Position numbers and translations under genes: made by a program
Shown here: piece by piece, positions 6,679 through 15,526 of the stretch
Layout of the letters: the number at the start of each line of letters is the position of its first letter
Position numbering within the stretch: the stretch's first letter is position 1
Notes under the pieces: generated by a model
Databases searched by the model: none
What the model was told of the DNA's origin: nothing
The model's input: only the letters and a program-made list of their open reading frames with translations
Source of the DNA: Rhodococcus sp. G-MC3
GTDB lineage: Bacteria > Actinomycetota > Actinomycetes > Mycobacteriales > Mycobacteriaceae
NCBI RefSeq assembly: GCF_030063335.1
Contig: NZ_JASISW010000003.1
Coordinates: 1 to 64,000, forward strand
Reading direction: 5' to 3'
Length of the DNA stretch: 64,000 nucleotides

Positions 6679-8050
6679 CGCCACGGACCTCCCCAGCTGG
6701 ATCGACCGCAATAGCGTTCGCACGGTTCGCGTCCAAACGGTGACGTTGGACGGGGCATTGGTGGGAAAACATCTGTCACCCAGAAAGTTTGAGTCCGGTA
6801 CCCAATCGGGCTGGGGATTTGCCGATATCGCCCTCGCGGTCGATCTTGGAAACACTGCTCAGCTGGGGTTCGACTTCGGTGATTGGCGCGGCGAGATGCA
6901 CGACGTCTTCCTCCGCCCCGACCTTGCGACCCTCTCCGAGGACGCCTCACTGCCTGGTCTCGCCACGGTGATGTGTGATCTGGTCGACCAGCAGGGCGCA
7001 CCTCTTCCGGTGTGTTCGCGGTCGACGCTTGCGCGTATGGTCGGCGAGCTCGGCCAGATGGGATACACGGGCAAGGCTGCCGTGGAGATCGAGGCCACGG
7101 TGTTCGAGGAGTCCATCGAGCAGGCCCGGGAACAGCGTTTCAAGAACCTGCATCCCCTTGGTGGCACCCAGGGTGCGATCTACCTGCTGAGCAGGTCACG
7201 GGACTACACGATACTGATGGACGCCATGGCTGACCGAATCGAGCGGGCCGGAATCCCCTGGGAGGGTTGGGCGGACGAGTCGGCGCACGGCCAGATCGAG
7301 ATCAACCTCCCACCGACCGACATTCTCACCGCAGCAGACTGGTACGTCCGAACGAAGCAGATCATGCGGGAAGTCGCCTACGAACACGGCCGCACCATCA
7401 CCTTCATGGCGCGGTGGTCGCCGGACCAATTCGGGCAGGGCGCCCACATCAACCTTTCGCTTCAGCAGGAGGGGCGGAATGCCTTCTTCGATCCCGTCGA
7501 GCCACAACGTCCGTCGGAGACGATGCGGCACTTCATCGGTGGTGTCCTCAACAATCTAGCGGCAGCCAGCTCATTCCAGTACCCCACCGTAAATTCATAC
7601 CGGAGAATCGCAGAGTTCGACGGACCGCCCACCACCGTGACGTGGGGGGTGGACAACAAGAGCGCCGCTGTCCGGGCCGTGTGCACCACCGAGAAGCTCT
7701 CTCGCGTCGAGTATCGCGTTCCGTCAGCGGACGTGAACATCTATCTGTCGATAGCCTCGTTCCTCGCCGGCGGACTGATCGGACTCCGGGACCGTAGCGA
7801 TCCTGGCCCCGAATGCACCGTCATGGCCTGGGGATTGCCGCCGGGAACTCCGAAGCTGCCCGCCACCCTTTCCCAGGCGATCGCGGAGCTGAGCGCTGAT
7901 CGAGAACTGACAGAGGTTCTGGGGCGAGAGATGGTCGAGTACTGGATCGGCACACGACGGTGGGAGTGGTTGCAGTTCTTCACCACCGGGGGTGACCCGG
8001 CAGCAGGAGTTTCCGACTGGGAGCTCGAACGCTACTTCGAGCACGTCTGA
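6671..8050 (+). CDS. Glutamine synthetase-like gamma-glutamylamide ligase
   Basis: This 459-residue protein belongs to the glutamine synthetase superfamily. The beta-grasp N-terminal part covers roughly residues 15-110, then the catalytic domain with metal-binding acidic residues (AAVEIEATVFEES near 140), AHGQIEINL, GAHINLSLQ and the late RVEYRVPSADVNIYL, equivalent to the R.E.R.P motif. The usual FMPKP stretch reads FMARW, which argues against a housekeeping glutamine synthetase. Family members of this type ligate glutamate to amines (PuuA for putrescine, IpuC for isopropylamine). With a PuuD-like hydrolase and oxidoreductases next door, it probably activates an amine as a gamma-glutamylamide. 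The amine is unknown. Confidence 0.82.
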   Translation: MSDATDLPSWIDRNSVRTVRVQTVTLDGALVGKHLSPRKFESGTQSGWGFADIALAVDLGNTAQLGFDFGDWRGEMHDVFLRPDLATLSEDASLPGLATVMCDLVDQQGAPLPVCSRSTLARMVGELGQMGYTGKAAVEIEATVFEESIEQAREQRFKNLHPLGGTQGAIYLLSRSRDYTILMDAMADRIERAGIPWEGWADESAHGQIEINLPPTDILTAADWYVRTKQIMREVAYEHGRTITFMARWSPDQFGQGAHINLSLQQEGRNAFFDPVEPQRPSETMRHFIGGVLNNLAAASSFQYPTVNSYRRIAEFDGPPTTVTWGVDNKSAAVRAVCTTEKLSRVEYRVPSADVNIYLSIASFLAGGLIGLRDRSDPGPECTVMAWGLPPGTPKLPATLSQAIAELSADRELTEVLGREMVEYWIGTRRWEWLQFFTTGGDPAAGVSDWELERYFEHV

Positions 8051-8070
8051 CACCGAGGGCAGGAACAACT

Positions 8071-9156
8071 ATGAAAGCCGCAGTACTGAACGCTGCCCCG
8101 GGGCGGCTCGAGTTCGAGGAACTCGAGATCGATACTCCCGGCCCCCGGGACGTTCATATCCGCACGGCAGCCGTCGGGCTTTGCCACACCGACCTGCACT
8201 ACATCGACGCGCTCTGGCGAACCGAACTTCCCGAGGTCCTCGGGCATGAGGCATCCGGCGTCGTCGAATCAGTGGGCGCAGAAGTCATGGCAGTAGCACC
8301 GGGCGACCACGTCGTGACGTGCATGACCGCGTTCTGCGGTCGCTGTCGTTACTGCATTTCCGGTCGACTGACCCTGTGCTCCAATCACTCCCGTATCCGC
8401 TCCAGGCCTCAACCGGCACTGACGAACAAAGCCGGCCGACCCGTCGGTCGAATGGGTGGTGTCGGCGGGTTCGCCGAGCAGATGCTCGTCCACGAGAACA
8501 GCGTGGTCCGCGTCGACGATGCGCTACCTCTCGACTGTGCGAGTCTGCTCGGGTGTGCAACCATCACCGGCGTCGGGGCAGTTTGGCATAGCGCCCGCGT
8601 TGAACCCGGGTCGTCCGTTGCCGTCATCGGTTGTGGGGGAGTCGGGCTCTCGGCTATACAGGGCGCACGGCTTGCCGGCGCGGCGCGGATCATCGCGATC
8701 GATGTGGATCAACGGAGTCTCGATCAGGCCCTTCGGGTCGGAGCTACCGCGTCAGTGAATGCGGCCGAGTCCGAACCCGTCGACGCTGTGCGCACGCTGT
8801 GTCCGGGGGGAGTGGACTATTCGTTCGAGGCGATCGGCCGCAGAGTCACAGTCGAACAGGCTTTCTCGATGCTCGCTCCAGGAGGTGTTGCCACCGTCCT
8901 GGGCATGGTGCCTGACAGCGAACCCTTGCACATCACCGCTTCGGAGTTGTTTTTCCAGGAGAAACGATTGCAAGGCTCTCTACTCGGATCGAACCATTTT
9001 CCGACTGATATTCCCCGATTAGCCGAGTTGTACGGCCAGGGCCGACTCGAACTCGACGAGATGATCTCGCTGCGATTTCCCTTCGGCGAAATCAACTCGG
9101 GAATCACGGCGCTTCGCGGAGGAGGTGTGAATCGTGTCGTCGTCGAATTCAGCTGA
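8071..9156 (+). CDS. Zinc-dependent alcohol dehydrogenase
   Basis: The 361-residue medium-chain dehydrogenase begins 20 bases after the ligase. It has the catalytic zinc ligands in GLCHTDLH (Cys about 38) and GHEASG. The structural zinc lobe is CGRCRYC plus a later Cys (LTLCSN), and the NAD-binding motif is IGCGGVGLSAI near residue 180. It resembles class III-like actinobacterial enzymes, including mycothiol-dependent formaldehyde dehydrogenases, but substrate cannot be told from sequence. In this cluster it probably oxidises an alcohol to an aldehyde or ketone intermediate. The next gene starts inside its 3' end, so expression is linked. Confidence 0.88.
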   Translation: MKAAVLNAAPGRLEFEELEIDTPGPRDVHIRTAAVGLCHTDLHYIDALWRTELPEVLGHEASGVVESVGAEVMAVAPGDHVVTCMTAFCGRCRYCISGRLTLCSNHSRIRSRPQPALTNKAGRPVGRMGGVGGFAEQMLVHENSVVRVDDALPLDCASLLGCATITGVGAVWHSARVEPGSSVAVIGCGGVGLSAIQGARLAGAARIIAIDVDQRSLDQALRVGATASVNAAESEPVDAVRTLCPGGVDYSFEAIGRRVTVEQAFSMLAPGGVATVLGMVPDSEPLHITASELFFQEKRLQGSLLGSNHFPTDIPRLAELYGQGRLELDEMISLRFPFGEINSGITALRGGGVNRVVVEFS

Positions 9157-9892
9157 CCGTGTGCGCCGCCCACTGATCGGAGTGACCGGTCGTCGCTCGA
9201 GCGCAGGACGTCAAGATGTCGAACCCCGATATCGCCACCTCGAGTTCGACATGCACTACTCCGATTTTCCGGCTCGACTGTCTATGGAGGGCGCTCTTGT
9301 CGTCCAAATACCCTATGAAGCAGGCGGAATCGAGTTACTCGGACAGCTCGACGGGATAGTCATTTCGGGCGGGCAGGACGTTCACCCCGAAACGCTGGGC
9401 ATCGACGCCGTGCCCACCGACCCGGACAGCGACCCGCGTCGAGATGCGTATGAAATCGAATTGATATCGGGTGCCATCGATCTAAATATTCCGCTACTCG
9501 GAGTCTGTCGAGGTATGCAGATGCTGAATGTGGCATTGGGAGGCACGCTCGTGCCTGATCTCCCGACCACTGACATCGACCACCGGTCATCAGGACACGG
9601 GATAGCAGACGAGACCCACCGCGTACGGCTCGTCACCGGTTCGACATTGTTCGAAATATACGGCGCACACATAGAGGTCAACTCCCTGCACCACCAAGCG
9701 GTGGACCGGCTCGGTCCGGGCCTCGCTGCGACCGGGTGGGCTCCGGACGGCGTAGTCGAAGCCGTGGAGATGAGCGAGAGACCGGTCGTCGGCGTCCAAT
9801 GGCATCCGGAATGGCGCCGGAAGGACCCGGTCTTTGCATGGTTGGTTCAGGCCGCGCTCGCACGGAAGGAGACATTCGATGGAGCTGCATGA
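9134..9892 (+). CDS. Gamma-glutamyl-gamma-aminobutyrate hydrolase-like (PuuD, peptidase C26)
   Basis: Starting at GTG 9134, overlapping the dehydrogenase by 23 bases, this 252-residue protein is a class I glutamine-amidotransferase-type hydrolase. The nucleophile elbow is GVCRGMQMLN (Cys about 125) and the His-Glu pair lies in GVQWHPEW near 225. PuuD-like enzymes cleave gamma-glutamyl amides, releasing glutamate and an amino acid or amine. Together with the glutamine-synthetase-like gene it forms the add-and-remove pair of a gamma-glutamylation pathway. Length is normal for the family. Confidence 0.87.
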   Translation: MSSSNSADRVRRPLIGVTGRRSSAGRQDVEPRYRHLEFDMHYSDFPARLSMEGALVVQIPYEAGGIELLGQLDGIVISGGQDVHPETLGIDAVPTDPDSDPRRDAYEIELISGAIDLNIPLLGVCRGMQMLNVALGGTLVPDLPTTDIDHRSSGHGIADETHRVRLVTGSTLFEIYGAHIEVNSLHHQAVDRLGPGLAATGWAPDGVVEAVEMSERPVVGVQWHPEWRRKDPVFAWLVQAALARKETFDGAA

Positions 9893-11378
9893 CTACTCAC
9901 GCATGGATGCCACGGACCTCAAGGCTCGGCTCGACCAGAACGAGATCAACCCCGCTGAAGTGCGCGATGCCGCACTAGCTGCGATATCCCAAGTCGACCC
10001 GCACCTCGGCGCCACTGTCGGCCCCGCGCTCGATCCGCCGCCGACGTACTCCACATCCGGCACGTTCGCAGGGGTTCCGTTCGCACTCAAGGATCTACTC
10101 TGCACGGCGGCCGGGATACCGAACGAGAACGGCAGCGCAGCAACCGCGGGTTATGTCGCCACGCGCGACTCCGATTTGATGGGACGGTGGCGCGCTGCCG
10201 GACTGGCGGTGACCTGTCGCACCGCCACACCGGAATTCGGATTCAACGCAACCACCGAACCAGCGGTGAACGGTCCTACTCGCAACCCCTGGAACCCGGA
10301 ACGGGTTGCCGGTGGATCCAGCGGTGGCTCCGCGGCGCTCGTCGCAGCCGGGGCCTTGCCGTGGGCGCATGCCAACGACGCCGGCGGATCCATACGAATC
10401 CCTGCCGCACTGTGCGGGGTCCTCGGACTCAAGCCGACCCGCGGTCTCGTTCCACCCGGCCCCGACTCGGACGAACCGCTGTTCGGACTCACCACCGAGT
10501 TCGCCATCACACGGACAGTTCGCGATGCCGCCGCATTGTTGGACGTGGTGCACGGCAGCGCGCCGGGGGACCGGTACTTTCAGCCGCGTCGCAGTCCTGG
10601 CCACTACCGCCGAGCGGCCGCGCAGCGCCCAGAAGGTCTTCGAATCGCCGTTTCGATCGACTCGCCTGGAGGTGGGCCCGCTGCGGATACCGCCGTTGCA
10701 ACCGAGGTGGCACGAATCGCGCGTTTGCTCGAACAGTTCGGTGGCCACGTCGAGTACGCGGCACCGGATGTCGACCCCGAGCGGTTCCGGGATCTCAATC
10801 TCACTTTCTGGTCCGCGTCCATCGCCGAGTCGATGCGCGCACTGACCGGAGGATGCGGCATCGAGGTCGTGTACCTCGCGCTGGAGAGCTCGACTGCGGC
10901 CATGGTTCGTCACGGGTTCACCTTGAGATGGGCGGACATCGCGCGTGCCCGCCACTACCAGAACCACCTGACCCGGAGCACCGCAAACTTCTTCGAGTCG
11001 TTCGATTTGACGCTCACACCAACCACTGCGTCAACCGCCTGGCCGATTGGCGAGCTCGACTCCAATCGAACCGGCATCACCGCGGACGAGTGGGGCGACA
11101 CTTTGGCGCGGTACGCACCCTTCACCGCGATTTACAACGTCACCGGCCAACCAGCGATCTCCATTCCCACGGGAATGTTCGACGGCCTTCCGATCGGAGT
11201 GCAGCTCGCCGCTGCCCCCGGCCGCGAAGGACTGTTGCTTGCCGTGGCGGCACAGTTGGAAGAAGCCATCCCATGGGCGGGCCGCGTTCCACCGATTTAT
11301 GCCGGCAAGCCCCTCCTCCCGAGAACGAACAGTGCCCGACCCTCTACTCGGAAACAGATCGCAGATGAACACCCGTGA
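9879..11378 (+). CDS. Amidase (amidase-signature family)
   Basis: ATG 9879, with AAGGAG eight bases upstream and overlapping the previous gene, gives 499 residues. The signature Ser-cisSer-Lys triad is visible: Lys about 71 in FALKDLL, cis-Ser about 147 in AGGSSGGSA and the nucleophile Ser about 171 in NDAGGSIRIP. The C-terminal YNVTGQPAISIPTG motif is also typical. It hydrolyses amide bonds; a product amide or gamma-glutamylamide of this pathway is the likely substrate, but specificity is not readable. Possible alternatives are a 6-aminohexanoate-cyclic-dimer hydrolase-type or aryl-amidase-type role. Confidence 0.88.
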   Translation: MELHDYSRMDATDLKARLDQNEINPAEVRDAALAAISQVDPHLGATVGPALDPPPTYSTSGTFAGVPFALKDLLCTAAGIPNENGSAATAGYVATRDSDLMGRWRAAGLAVTCRTATPEFGFNATTEPAVNGPTRNPWNPERVAGGSSGGSAALVAAGALPWAHANDAGGSIRIPAALCGVLGLKPTRGLVPPGPDSDEPLFGLTTEFAITRTVRDAAALLDVVHGSAPGDRYFQPRRSPGHYRRAAAQRPEGLRIAVSIDSPGGGPAADTAVATEVARIARLLEQFGGHVEYAAPDVDPERFRDLNLTFWSASIAESMRALTGGCGIEVVYLALESSTAAMVRHGFTLRWADIARARHYQNHLTRSTANFFESFDLTLTPTTASTAWPIGELDSNRTGITADEWGDTLARYAPFTAIYNVTGQPAISIPTGMFDGLPIGVQLAAAPGREGLLLAVAAQLEEAIPWAGRVPPIYAGKPLLPRTNSARPSTRKQIADEHP

Positions 11379-11742
11379 GGAATGGGCACCAGTCGCGACG
11401 GTGCCAACACCGCATGCCATGTGGCTCAACGGTCATTGGCTCGACGGCACCGATAGTGAGCGCCACCAAGTTGTATCCCCCCCTACAACGACGCTGCCTT
11501 CACCAGTATCCCGCTGGCGATCCCGGCCGATGTCTCCGTTTGGTCTCGGAGTGGGCGTGTGGACGTCGAATCTCACACGAGCCCAGCGACTCACGTGCGA
11601 CCCCGACGCAGGCCTTATCTGGGTGTACCCCTACGAGGAAGGTGACCTTGCCGTTCCCTTCGGCGGGCGCAAACTTTCCGGCCGCAGTGTGGACAAGAGC
11701 ATCTATGCACTGGACAAATTCACGTCGACGAAGACGACGTGA
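11365..11742 (+). pseudogene. Aldehyde dehydrogenase with catalytic core deleted
   Basis: The 125-codon frame from ATG 11365 starts like an aldehyde dehydrogenase (MWLNGHWLDGTDSERHQVVS). It then jumps to the far C-terminus (PFGLGVGVWTSNLTRAQRL, later AVPFGGRKLSGRS and YALDKFTSTKT). About 350 residues, with the NAD-binding site and the catalytic Cys and Glu, are missing, apparently by an in-frame internal deletion near 11500. The product cannot be an active dehydrogenase. A PuuC-like enzyme would have been expected here in a gamma-glutamyl pathway, so the strain may depend on another aldehyde dehydrogenase or have lost the last step. It overlaps the amidase stop. Confidence 0.78.
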
Positions 11743-11768
11743 ATCCATCTCTAGACAAAGGCACAGCA

Positions 11769-13250
11769 ATGTCATCACGGGTCAACGACGGCCACATCGC
11801 GATCATCGGAACCGGGTTTTCCGGACTGTGCATGGCGATCGAACTGAAGAAGAAGGGCATCGACGACTTCACCTTGTACGAACGCGCCGACGACGTCGGC
11901 GGAACCTGGCGAGATAACACATATCCGGGGGCAGCATGCGACGTCCCGAGTGTGCTGTACTCCTTCTCATTCGCGCAGAACCCGAACTGGACCCGCATCT
12001 TCCCGCCATGGTCGGAACTGCTCGACTATCTCAGAGCGGTTGCCGTGCAATACGATCTGATGTCGCACATCCGCTTCGGCGTCGAGGTATCCGAAATGCG
12101 GTTCGATGAGGACCGGCTCCACTGGAGCATCCAGTTCGCTTCCGGAGAATCAGTGGTGGCGGCGGTTGTCATCAACGGCTCTGGGGGCCTGAGTAATCCG
12201 TCCATCCCACAGCTTCCCGGACTCCAGACATTCGAGGGAACCGCGTTCCACTCCGCCCAGTGGCGACATGACCTCGACATGTCGGGAAGGCGTGTCGCGG
12301 TGATCGGCTCCGGTGCCAGCGCGATCCAATTCATCCCCGAAATCGCCCCGCGCACGGCCGCCTTGCATGTGTTCCAGCGATCACCCAACTGGGTCATGCC
12401 CCGAGGTGACGCTGCGCTATCACCCCGAACCCGTGAAAGATACGTGCGGCGTCCGTATCGTCAACGGTGGCTCCGATGGCGCACCTATTGGGCGTTCGAA
12501 AGGCTCGCCAGCGCCTTCCTCGGAAACCGCAAGCTCGTCGAACAGTATCGCACCCAGGCGCTCGCCAACCTTGAACAACAAGTGCCGGAATCGAACTTGA
12601 GACTCAGGGTCACCCCGAAGTACGACCCTGGCTGTAAACGTCGCCTGATTTCCGACGACTGGTACCCCGCATTGCAACGGGAGAATGTACACCTGATCAC
12701 CTCGGGAATTGCCGAGATCTGCCCGCACTCGATCATTGACTCCGATGGTACTGAATACAGTGTCGATACTTTGATCTTCGCGACAGGATTCCAGGCAACC
12801 AGCTTCCTGGCGCCGATGAAAATATTCGGTCGCGAGGGAGTTGAACTCTCTGATAGCTGGCGCGAGGGCGCTGCGACAAAGCTCGGGCTTGCGACTGCGG
12901 GCTTCCCGAATCTTTGGTTTCTCAACGGACCGAACACCGGTCTCGGCCACAACTCGATCATTTTTATGATCGAAGCGCAGGCCCGGTACATCGCGTCCGC
13001 GGTGCGGCACATGCGCCGAAAGCGTATCCCTGCGCTCGATCTGAACCGCACTGTCCAGACACACAGCTACGCCGCCACCCAGGAGCGCATGCGACGAACG
13101 GTATGGGCATCGGGCGGCTGCGAGAGCTGGTACCAATCCGCTGACGGCCGAATCGACACCCTGTGGCCGGCCAGCACAATCGAATATTGGTTGCGCACCA
13201 GGTTCTTCCGTAGGTCCGACTTCCACGCACTGACGACAGGTAAAGGATGA
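11769..13250 (+). CDS. Flavin-dependent monooxygenase, Baeyer-Villiger type
   Basis: The 493-residue protein from ATG 11769 has the FAD-binding GTGFSG motif near residue 16, a second nucleotide motif GSGASA near 175, and the Baeyer-Villiger fingerprint FEGTAFHSAQWRHD (F.G...H...W.D pattern) before it. TYPGAACD and IFATGFQA are also typical. Such enzymes use NADPH and O2 to insert oxygen into ketones or to oxidise N and S atoms. In the cluster it may act on a ketone made by the alcohol dehydrogenase or oxidise an amine nitrogen. The next gene overlaps by four bases. Confidence 0.87.
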   Translation: MSSRVNDGHIAIIGTGFSGLCMAIELKKKGIDDFTLYERADDVGGTWRDNTYPGAACDVPSVLYSFSFAQNPNWTRIFPPWSELLDYLRAVAVQYDLMSHIRFGVEVSEMRFDEDRLHWSIQFASGESVVAAVVINGSGGLSNPSIPQLPGLQTFEGTAFHSAQWRHDLDMSGRRVAVIGSGASAIQFIPEIAPRTAALHVFQRSPNWVMPRGDAALSPRTRERYVRRPYRQRWLRWRTYWAFERLASAFLGNRKLVEQYRTQALANLEQQVPESNLRLRVTPKYDPGCKRRLISDDWYPALQRENVHLITSGIAEICPHSIIDSDGTEYSVDTLIFATGFQATSFLAPMKIFGREGVELSDSWREGAATKLGLATAGFPNLWFLNGPNTGLGHNSIIFMIEAQARYIASAVRHMRRKRIPALDLNRTVQTHSYAATQERMRRTVWASGGCESWYQSADGRIDTLWPASTIEYWLRTRFFRRSDFHALTTGKG

Positions 13251-15031
13251 TCAACATGGATGTATCGCTACTCGGCACCGGCCTGATGGGAACTGCTCTT
13301 GCTCAGGCACTTACCCGCAACGGATCCAAGGTGACGGTATGGAACCGAACCCCCGACAGAACCGCACCTCTCGCTGCCGTTGGGGTCGCAGTCGCCGAAT
13401 CACCGCAGTCCGCGATTGCCGCAAGCCCGATCGTCATCATCAGTCTGCTGAACTATGAAATCGCTAAAAATGTTTTGGCAGAGGCTGATTCGATTGACGG
13501 GAAGATCATCGTCAACACCGCAACCGGGACGCCGGAAGAAGCGAACCAGTTCGCCGAGTGGGTCGAAGGGCTAGGCGCACGGTATCTCGACGGAGCCATA
13601 GCCGCATACCCGGAGGACATCGGAACCGAAAGCTCGGGGATAAACTACTCCGGAGACGAGCGAGCATGGGAGGATGTGCGGAGTCTCGTACTGCCCATCG
13701 CCGCACAGTCCCGATACGTCGGAGCCCGACCCGGCGCGGCAAATGTGATCGACGCGGCCATGGCAGGCGCTTTCTTCAACGTTGCGCTCGGTGCATTCCA
13801 CGAAGCAGCAGCGTACGTCCAATCCGAGGACGTCGCGATCTCGGAGATGCGCCACAGCTTGCATCTCTGGACCGACAAACTGCTCGAGCTCCTTCAAGAA
13901 GCTTTGGGAGCCTTCGAATCCGGTGACTACGAGACCGATCAGGCAACCTTGAACGTGTACGCGGCAGCAGTCAAGGCGTGGCAGCAGTCGATGCAACGCG
14001 CGGGCCAACGCGCCGCGTTGATGACGGCGAATCTCGAAAACCTACAGCGTGCATGCACCGCCGGATATGGAGACAAGGGAATCTTCGCGCAAATCGAAAC
14101 ACTCTCTGCCAATGACGATCCACAATCTGAGGAGACACCCATGACCACCACGGCCAACCACCTCACCGCCCTGCCCGTGACAACAACGGTCGACGAGATC
14201 GTCGACGTGATCCACCGCGACGGCGGAGTCATCGTCGAGGGTTTTCTCGACGCCGGTCAACTCGATGAACTGCGTGCTCAACTCGAACCTGTCCTCGAAA
14301 GCACCGGTTACGGAGAAGACGAATTCTTCGCTGGAACCCAGACCCGAAGAGCAGGAGGCCTGTTCGGACGGATCGACCTCATGCCCCAGATCGCGCTCCA
14401 CCCGCTCTACTGCGGAGCTGCGAAGAAAATTCTCCAGACGCCCCTGTCTGTCTGGGCCGGAGACGACCAGATCGAAATCACTCCAGATATCCAGATCGGT
14501 GTCACCCAGGCAATAGAGATCCACCCAGGGCAAGGCGCGCAGCCTCTTCATCGGGACGACACGAGCTTTCTGTGGCGCCACCCGGACTACGGCCGTGAGG
14601 GACGGCTGCAGATCATGGTGGCGGTCAGCGATTTCACGGAGGAAAACGGTGGCACCCTCGTCATACCCAAAAGCCACCGGTGGGACGACGAACGAGGCCC
14701 GAAACAAGCCGAAGCAGTGCCGACCGTGATGCGAGCCGGTTCGGCTCTGATCTGGACCGGCTCGACGTATCACGGAGGCGGGAACAACTCGTCCGACATG
14801 CCACGTACCGGACTGACGATGGCCTTCGATCTGGCATGTCTGCGTCAGGAAGAGAACCAGTACCTGTCGATTCCGCGCGAGAAGTTGCTGGACCTTTCCG
14901 AGGAGATACAGCGGCTACTCGGCTGGGGCTCCGGTGCGAACCTGATGGGTTACGTCGAACGGGGCGGTCAGATGATCGACGCACATGTTCTTCTCGAGGA
15001 CGCCTCCGTCGAACTCCCAACCGCCCGCTGA
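13247..15031 (+). CDS. Fused imine-reductase-like and phytanoyl-CoA-dioxygenase-like protein
   Basis: One uninterrupted 594-codon frame with two units. Residues 1-290 are like NAD(P)-binding 6-phosphogluconate-dehydrogenase/imine-reductase proteins: VSLLGTGLMGTALAQAL Rossmann motif, VTVWNRTPDR for NADP phosphate, and a helical C-terminal part. Residues 299-594 are like phytanoyl-CoA dioxygenase (Fe(II)/2-oxoglutarate): H435.D437 in LHRDD, distal His about 509 in STYHGGG and Arg about 520. A Met at 14141 preceded by a GAGGAG site could start the second protein independently, so the frame may be two genes fused by loss of a stop, or a true bifunctional enzyme. It is the last gene before a strong hairpin. 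Confidence 0.82.
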   Translation: MINMDVSLLGTGLMGTALAQALTRNGSKVTVWNRTPDRTAPLAAVGVAVAESPQSAIAASPIVIISLLNYEIAKNVLAEADSIDGKIIVNTATGTPEEANQFAEWVEGLGARYLDGAIAAYPEDIGTESSGINYSGDERAWEDVRSLVLPIAAQSRYVGARPGAANVIDAAMAGAFFNVALGAFHEAAAYVQSEDVAISEMRHSLHLWTDKLLELLQEALGAFESGDYETDQATLNVYAAAVKAWQQSMQRAGQRAALMTANLENLQRACTAGYGDKGIFAQIETLSANDDPQSEETPMTTTANHLTALPVTTTVDEIVDVIHRDGGVIVEGFLDAGQLDELRAQLEPVLESTGYGEDEFFAGTQTRRAGGLFGRIDLMPQIALHPLYCGAAKKILQTPLSVWAGDDQIEITPDIQIGVTQAIEIHPGQGAQPLHRDDTSFLWRHPDYGREGRLQIMVAVSDFTEENGGTLVIPKSHRWDDERGPKQAEAVPTVMRAGSALIWTGSTYHGGGNNSSDMPRTGLTMAFDLACLRQEENQYLSIPREKLLDLSEEIQRLLGWGSGANLMGYVERGGQMIDAHVLLEDASVELPTAR

Positions 15032-15051
15032 CGCATCGATCCGGTCTGCCG

Positions 15052-15095
15052 CTGTCCACCCACTACCCATGCCACGCATGGGGGTGGGTGGACAG
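15052..15095 (+). terminator. Strong hairpin after the catabolic cluster
   Basis: A 12-bp perfect outer stem (CTGTCCACCCAC with GTGGGTGGACAG) and a 6-bp inner stem (CCCATG with CATGGG) around CCACG, 20 bases after the stop at 15031. No T-run follows, as is common for actinobacterial terminators. It marks the end of the 6004-15031 transcription unit. Confidence 0.7.
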
Positions 15096-15187
15096 TAGCG
15101 GCTCGCCGTCCTCCGCGTTGCCGCTTGGTGCTGCGATGCGTGAGTATCCCGGCCCTCAATGCCGGCTGGCAGTAGCGAACATCGGGT

Positions 15188-15526
15188 GTGGGTCTGGAGC
15201 AGTCGATGTTGAGCAAAACTGACAGATGTTCAGTATTCGAAGCGTTCGGTATTCCTTCGAGGATCAGGGGTGCTGACGGCCAGACTGCCGTCGCTGCCAT
15301 GCTCGAAACCAGCAGAACACGTGCTCGCCAGAGGGTGTCAAGCGAGACGGCGGACCCGCCATGTAGCGACTGTCGCGCTCGATCACAGTCACCCGCCCGT
15401 CCGGTGTCGGCAAGGTCGACAGTCGAGATCATAGCCAATGGGAGAGCGCCGCTGTCCCTGCCGGAACCGCTACCGGGCGACGTGCTCGACGCCGTCGCCA
15501 ATACCCCGATCGAGCAGTGGCCATGA
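15188..15526 (+). CDS. Hypothetical small protein, possibly remnant
   Basis: An open frame of 112 codons ending in ATGA overlap with the next gene (ATG 15523). The last 40 residues (TVEIIANGRAPLSLPEPLPG, then DVLDAVANTPIEQW) look protein-like, whereas the N-terminal half is Arg/Ser-rich and may be non-coding. It could be the C-terminal end of a lost gene that was coupled to the next one. No domain is recognised. Confidence 0.3.
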   Translation: MGLEQSMLSKTDRCSVFEAFGIPSRIRGADGQTAVAAMLETSRTRARQRVSSETADPPCSDCRARSQSPARPVSARSTVEIIANGRAPLSLPEPLPGDVLDAVANTPIEQWP

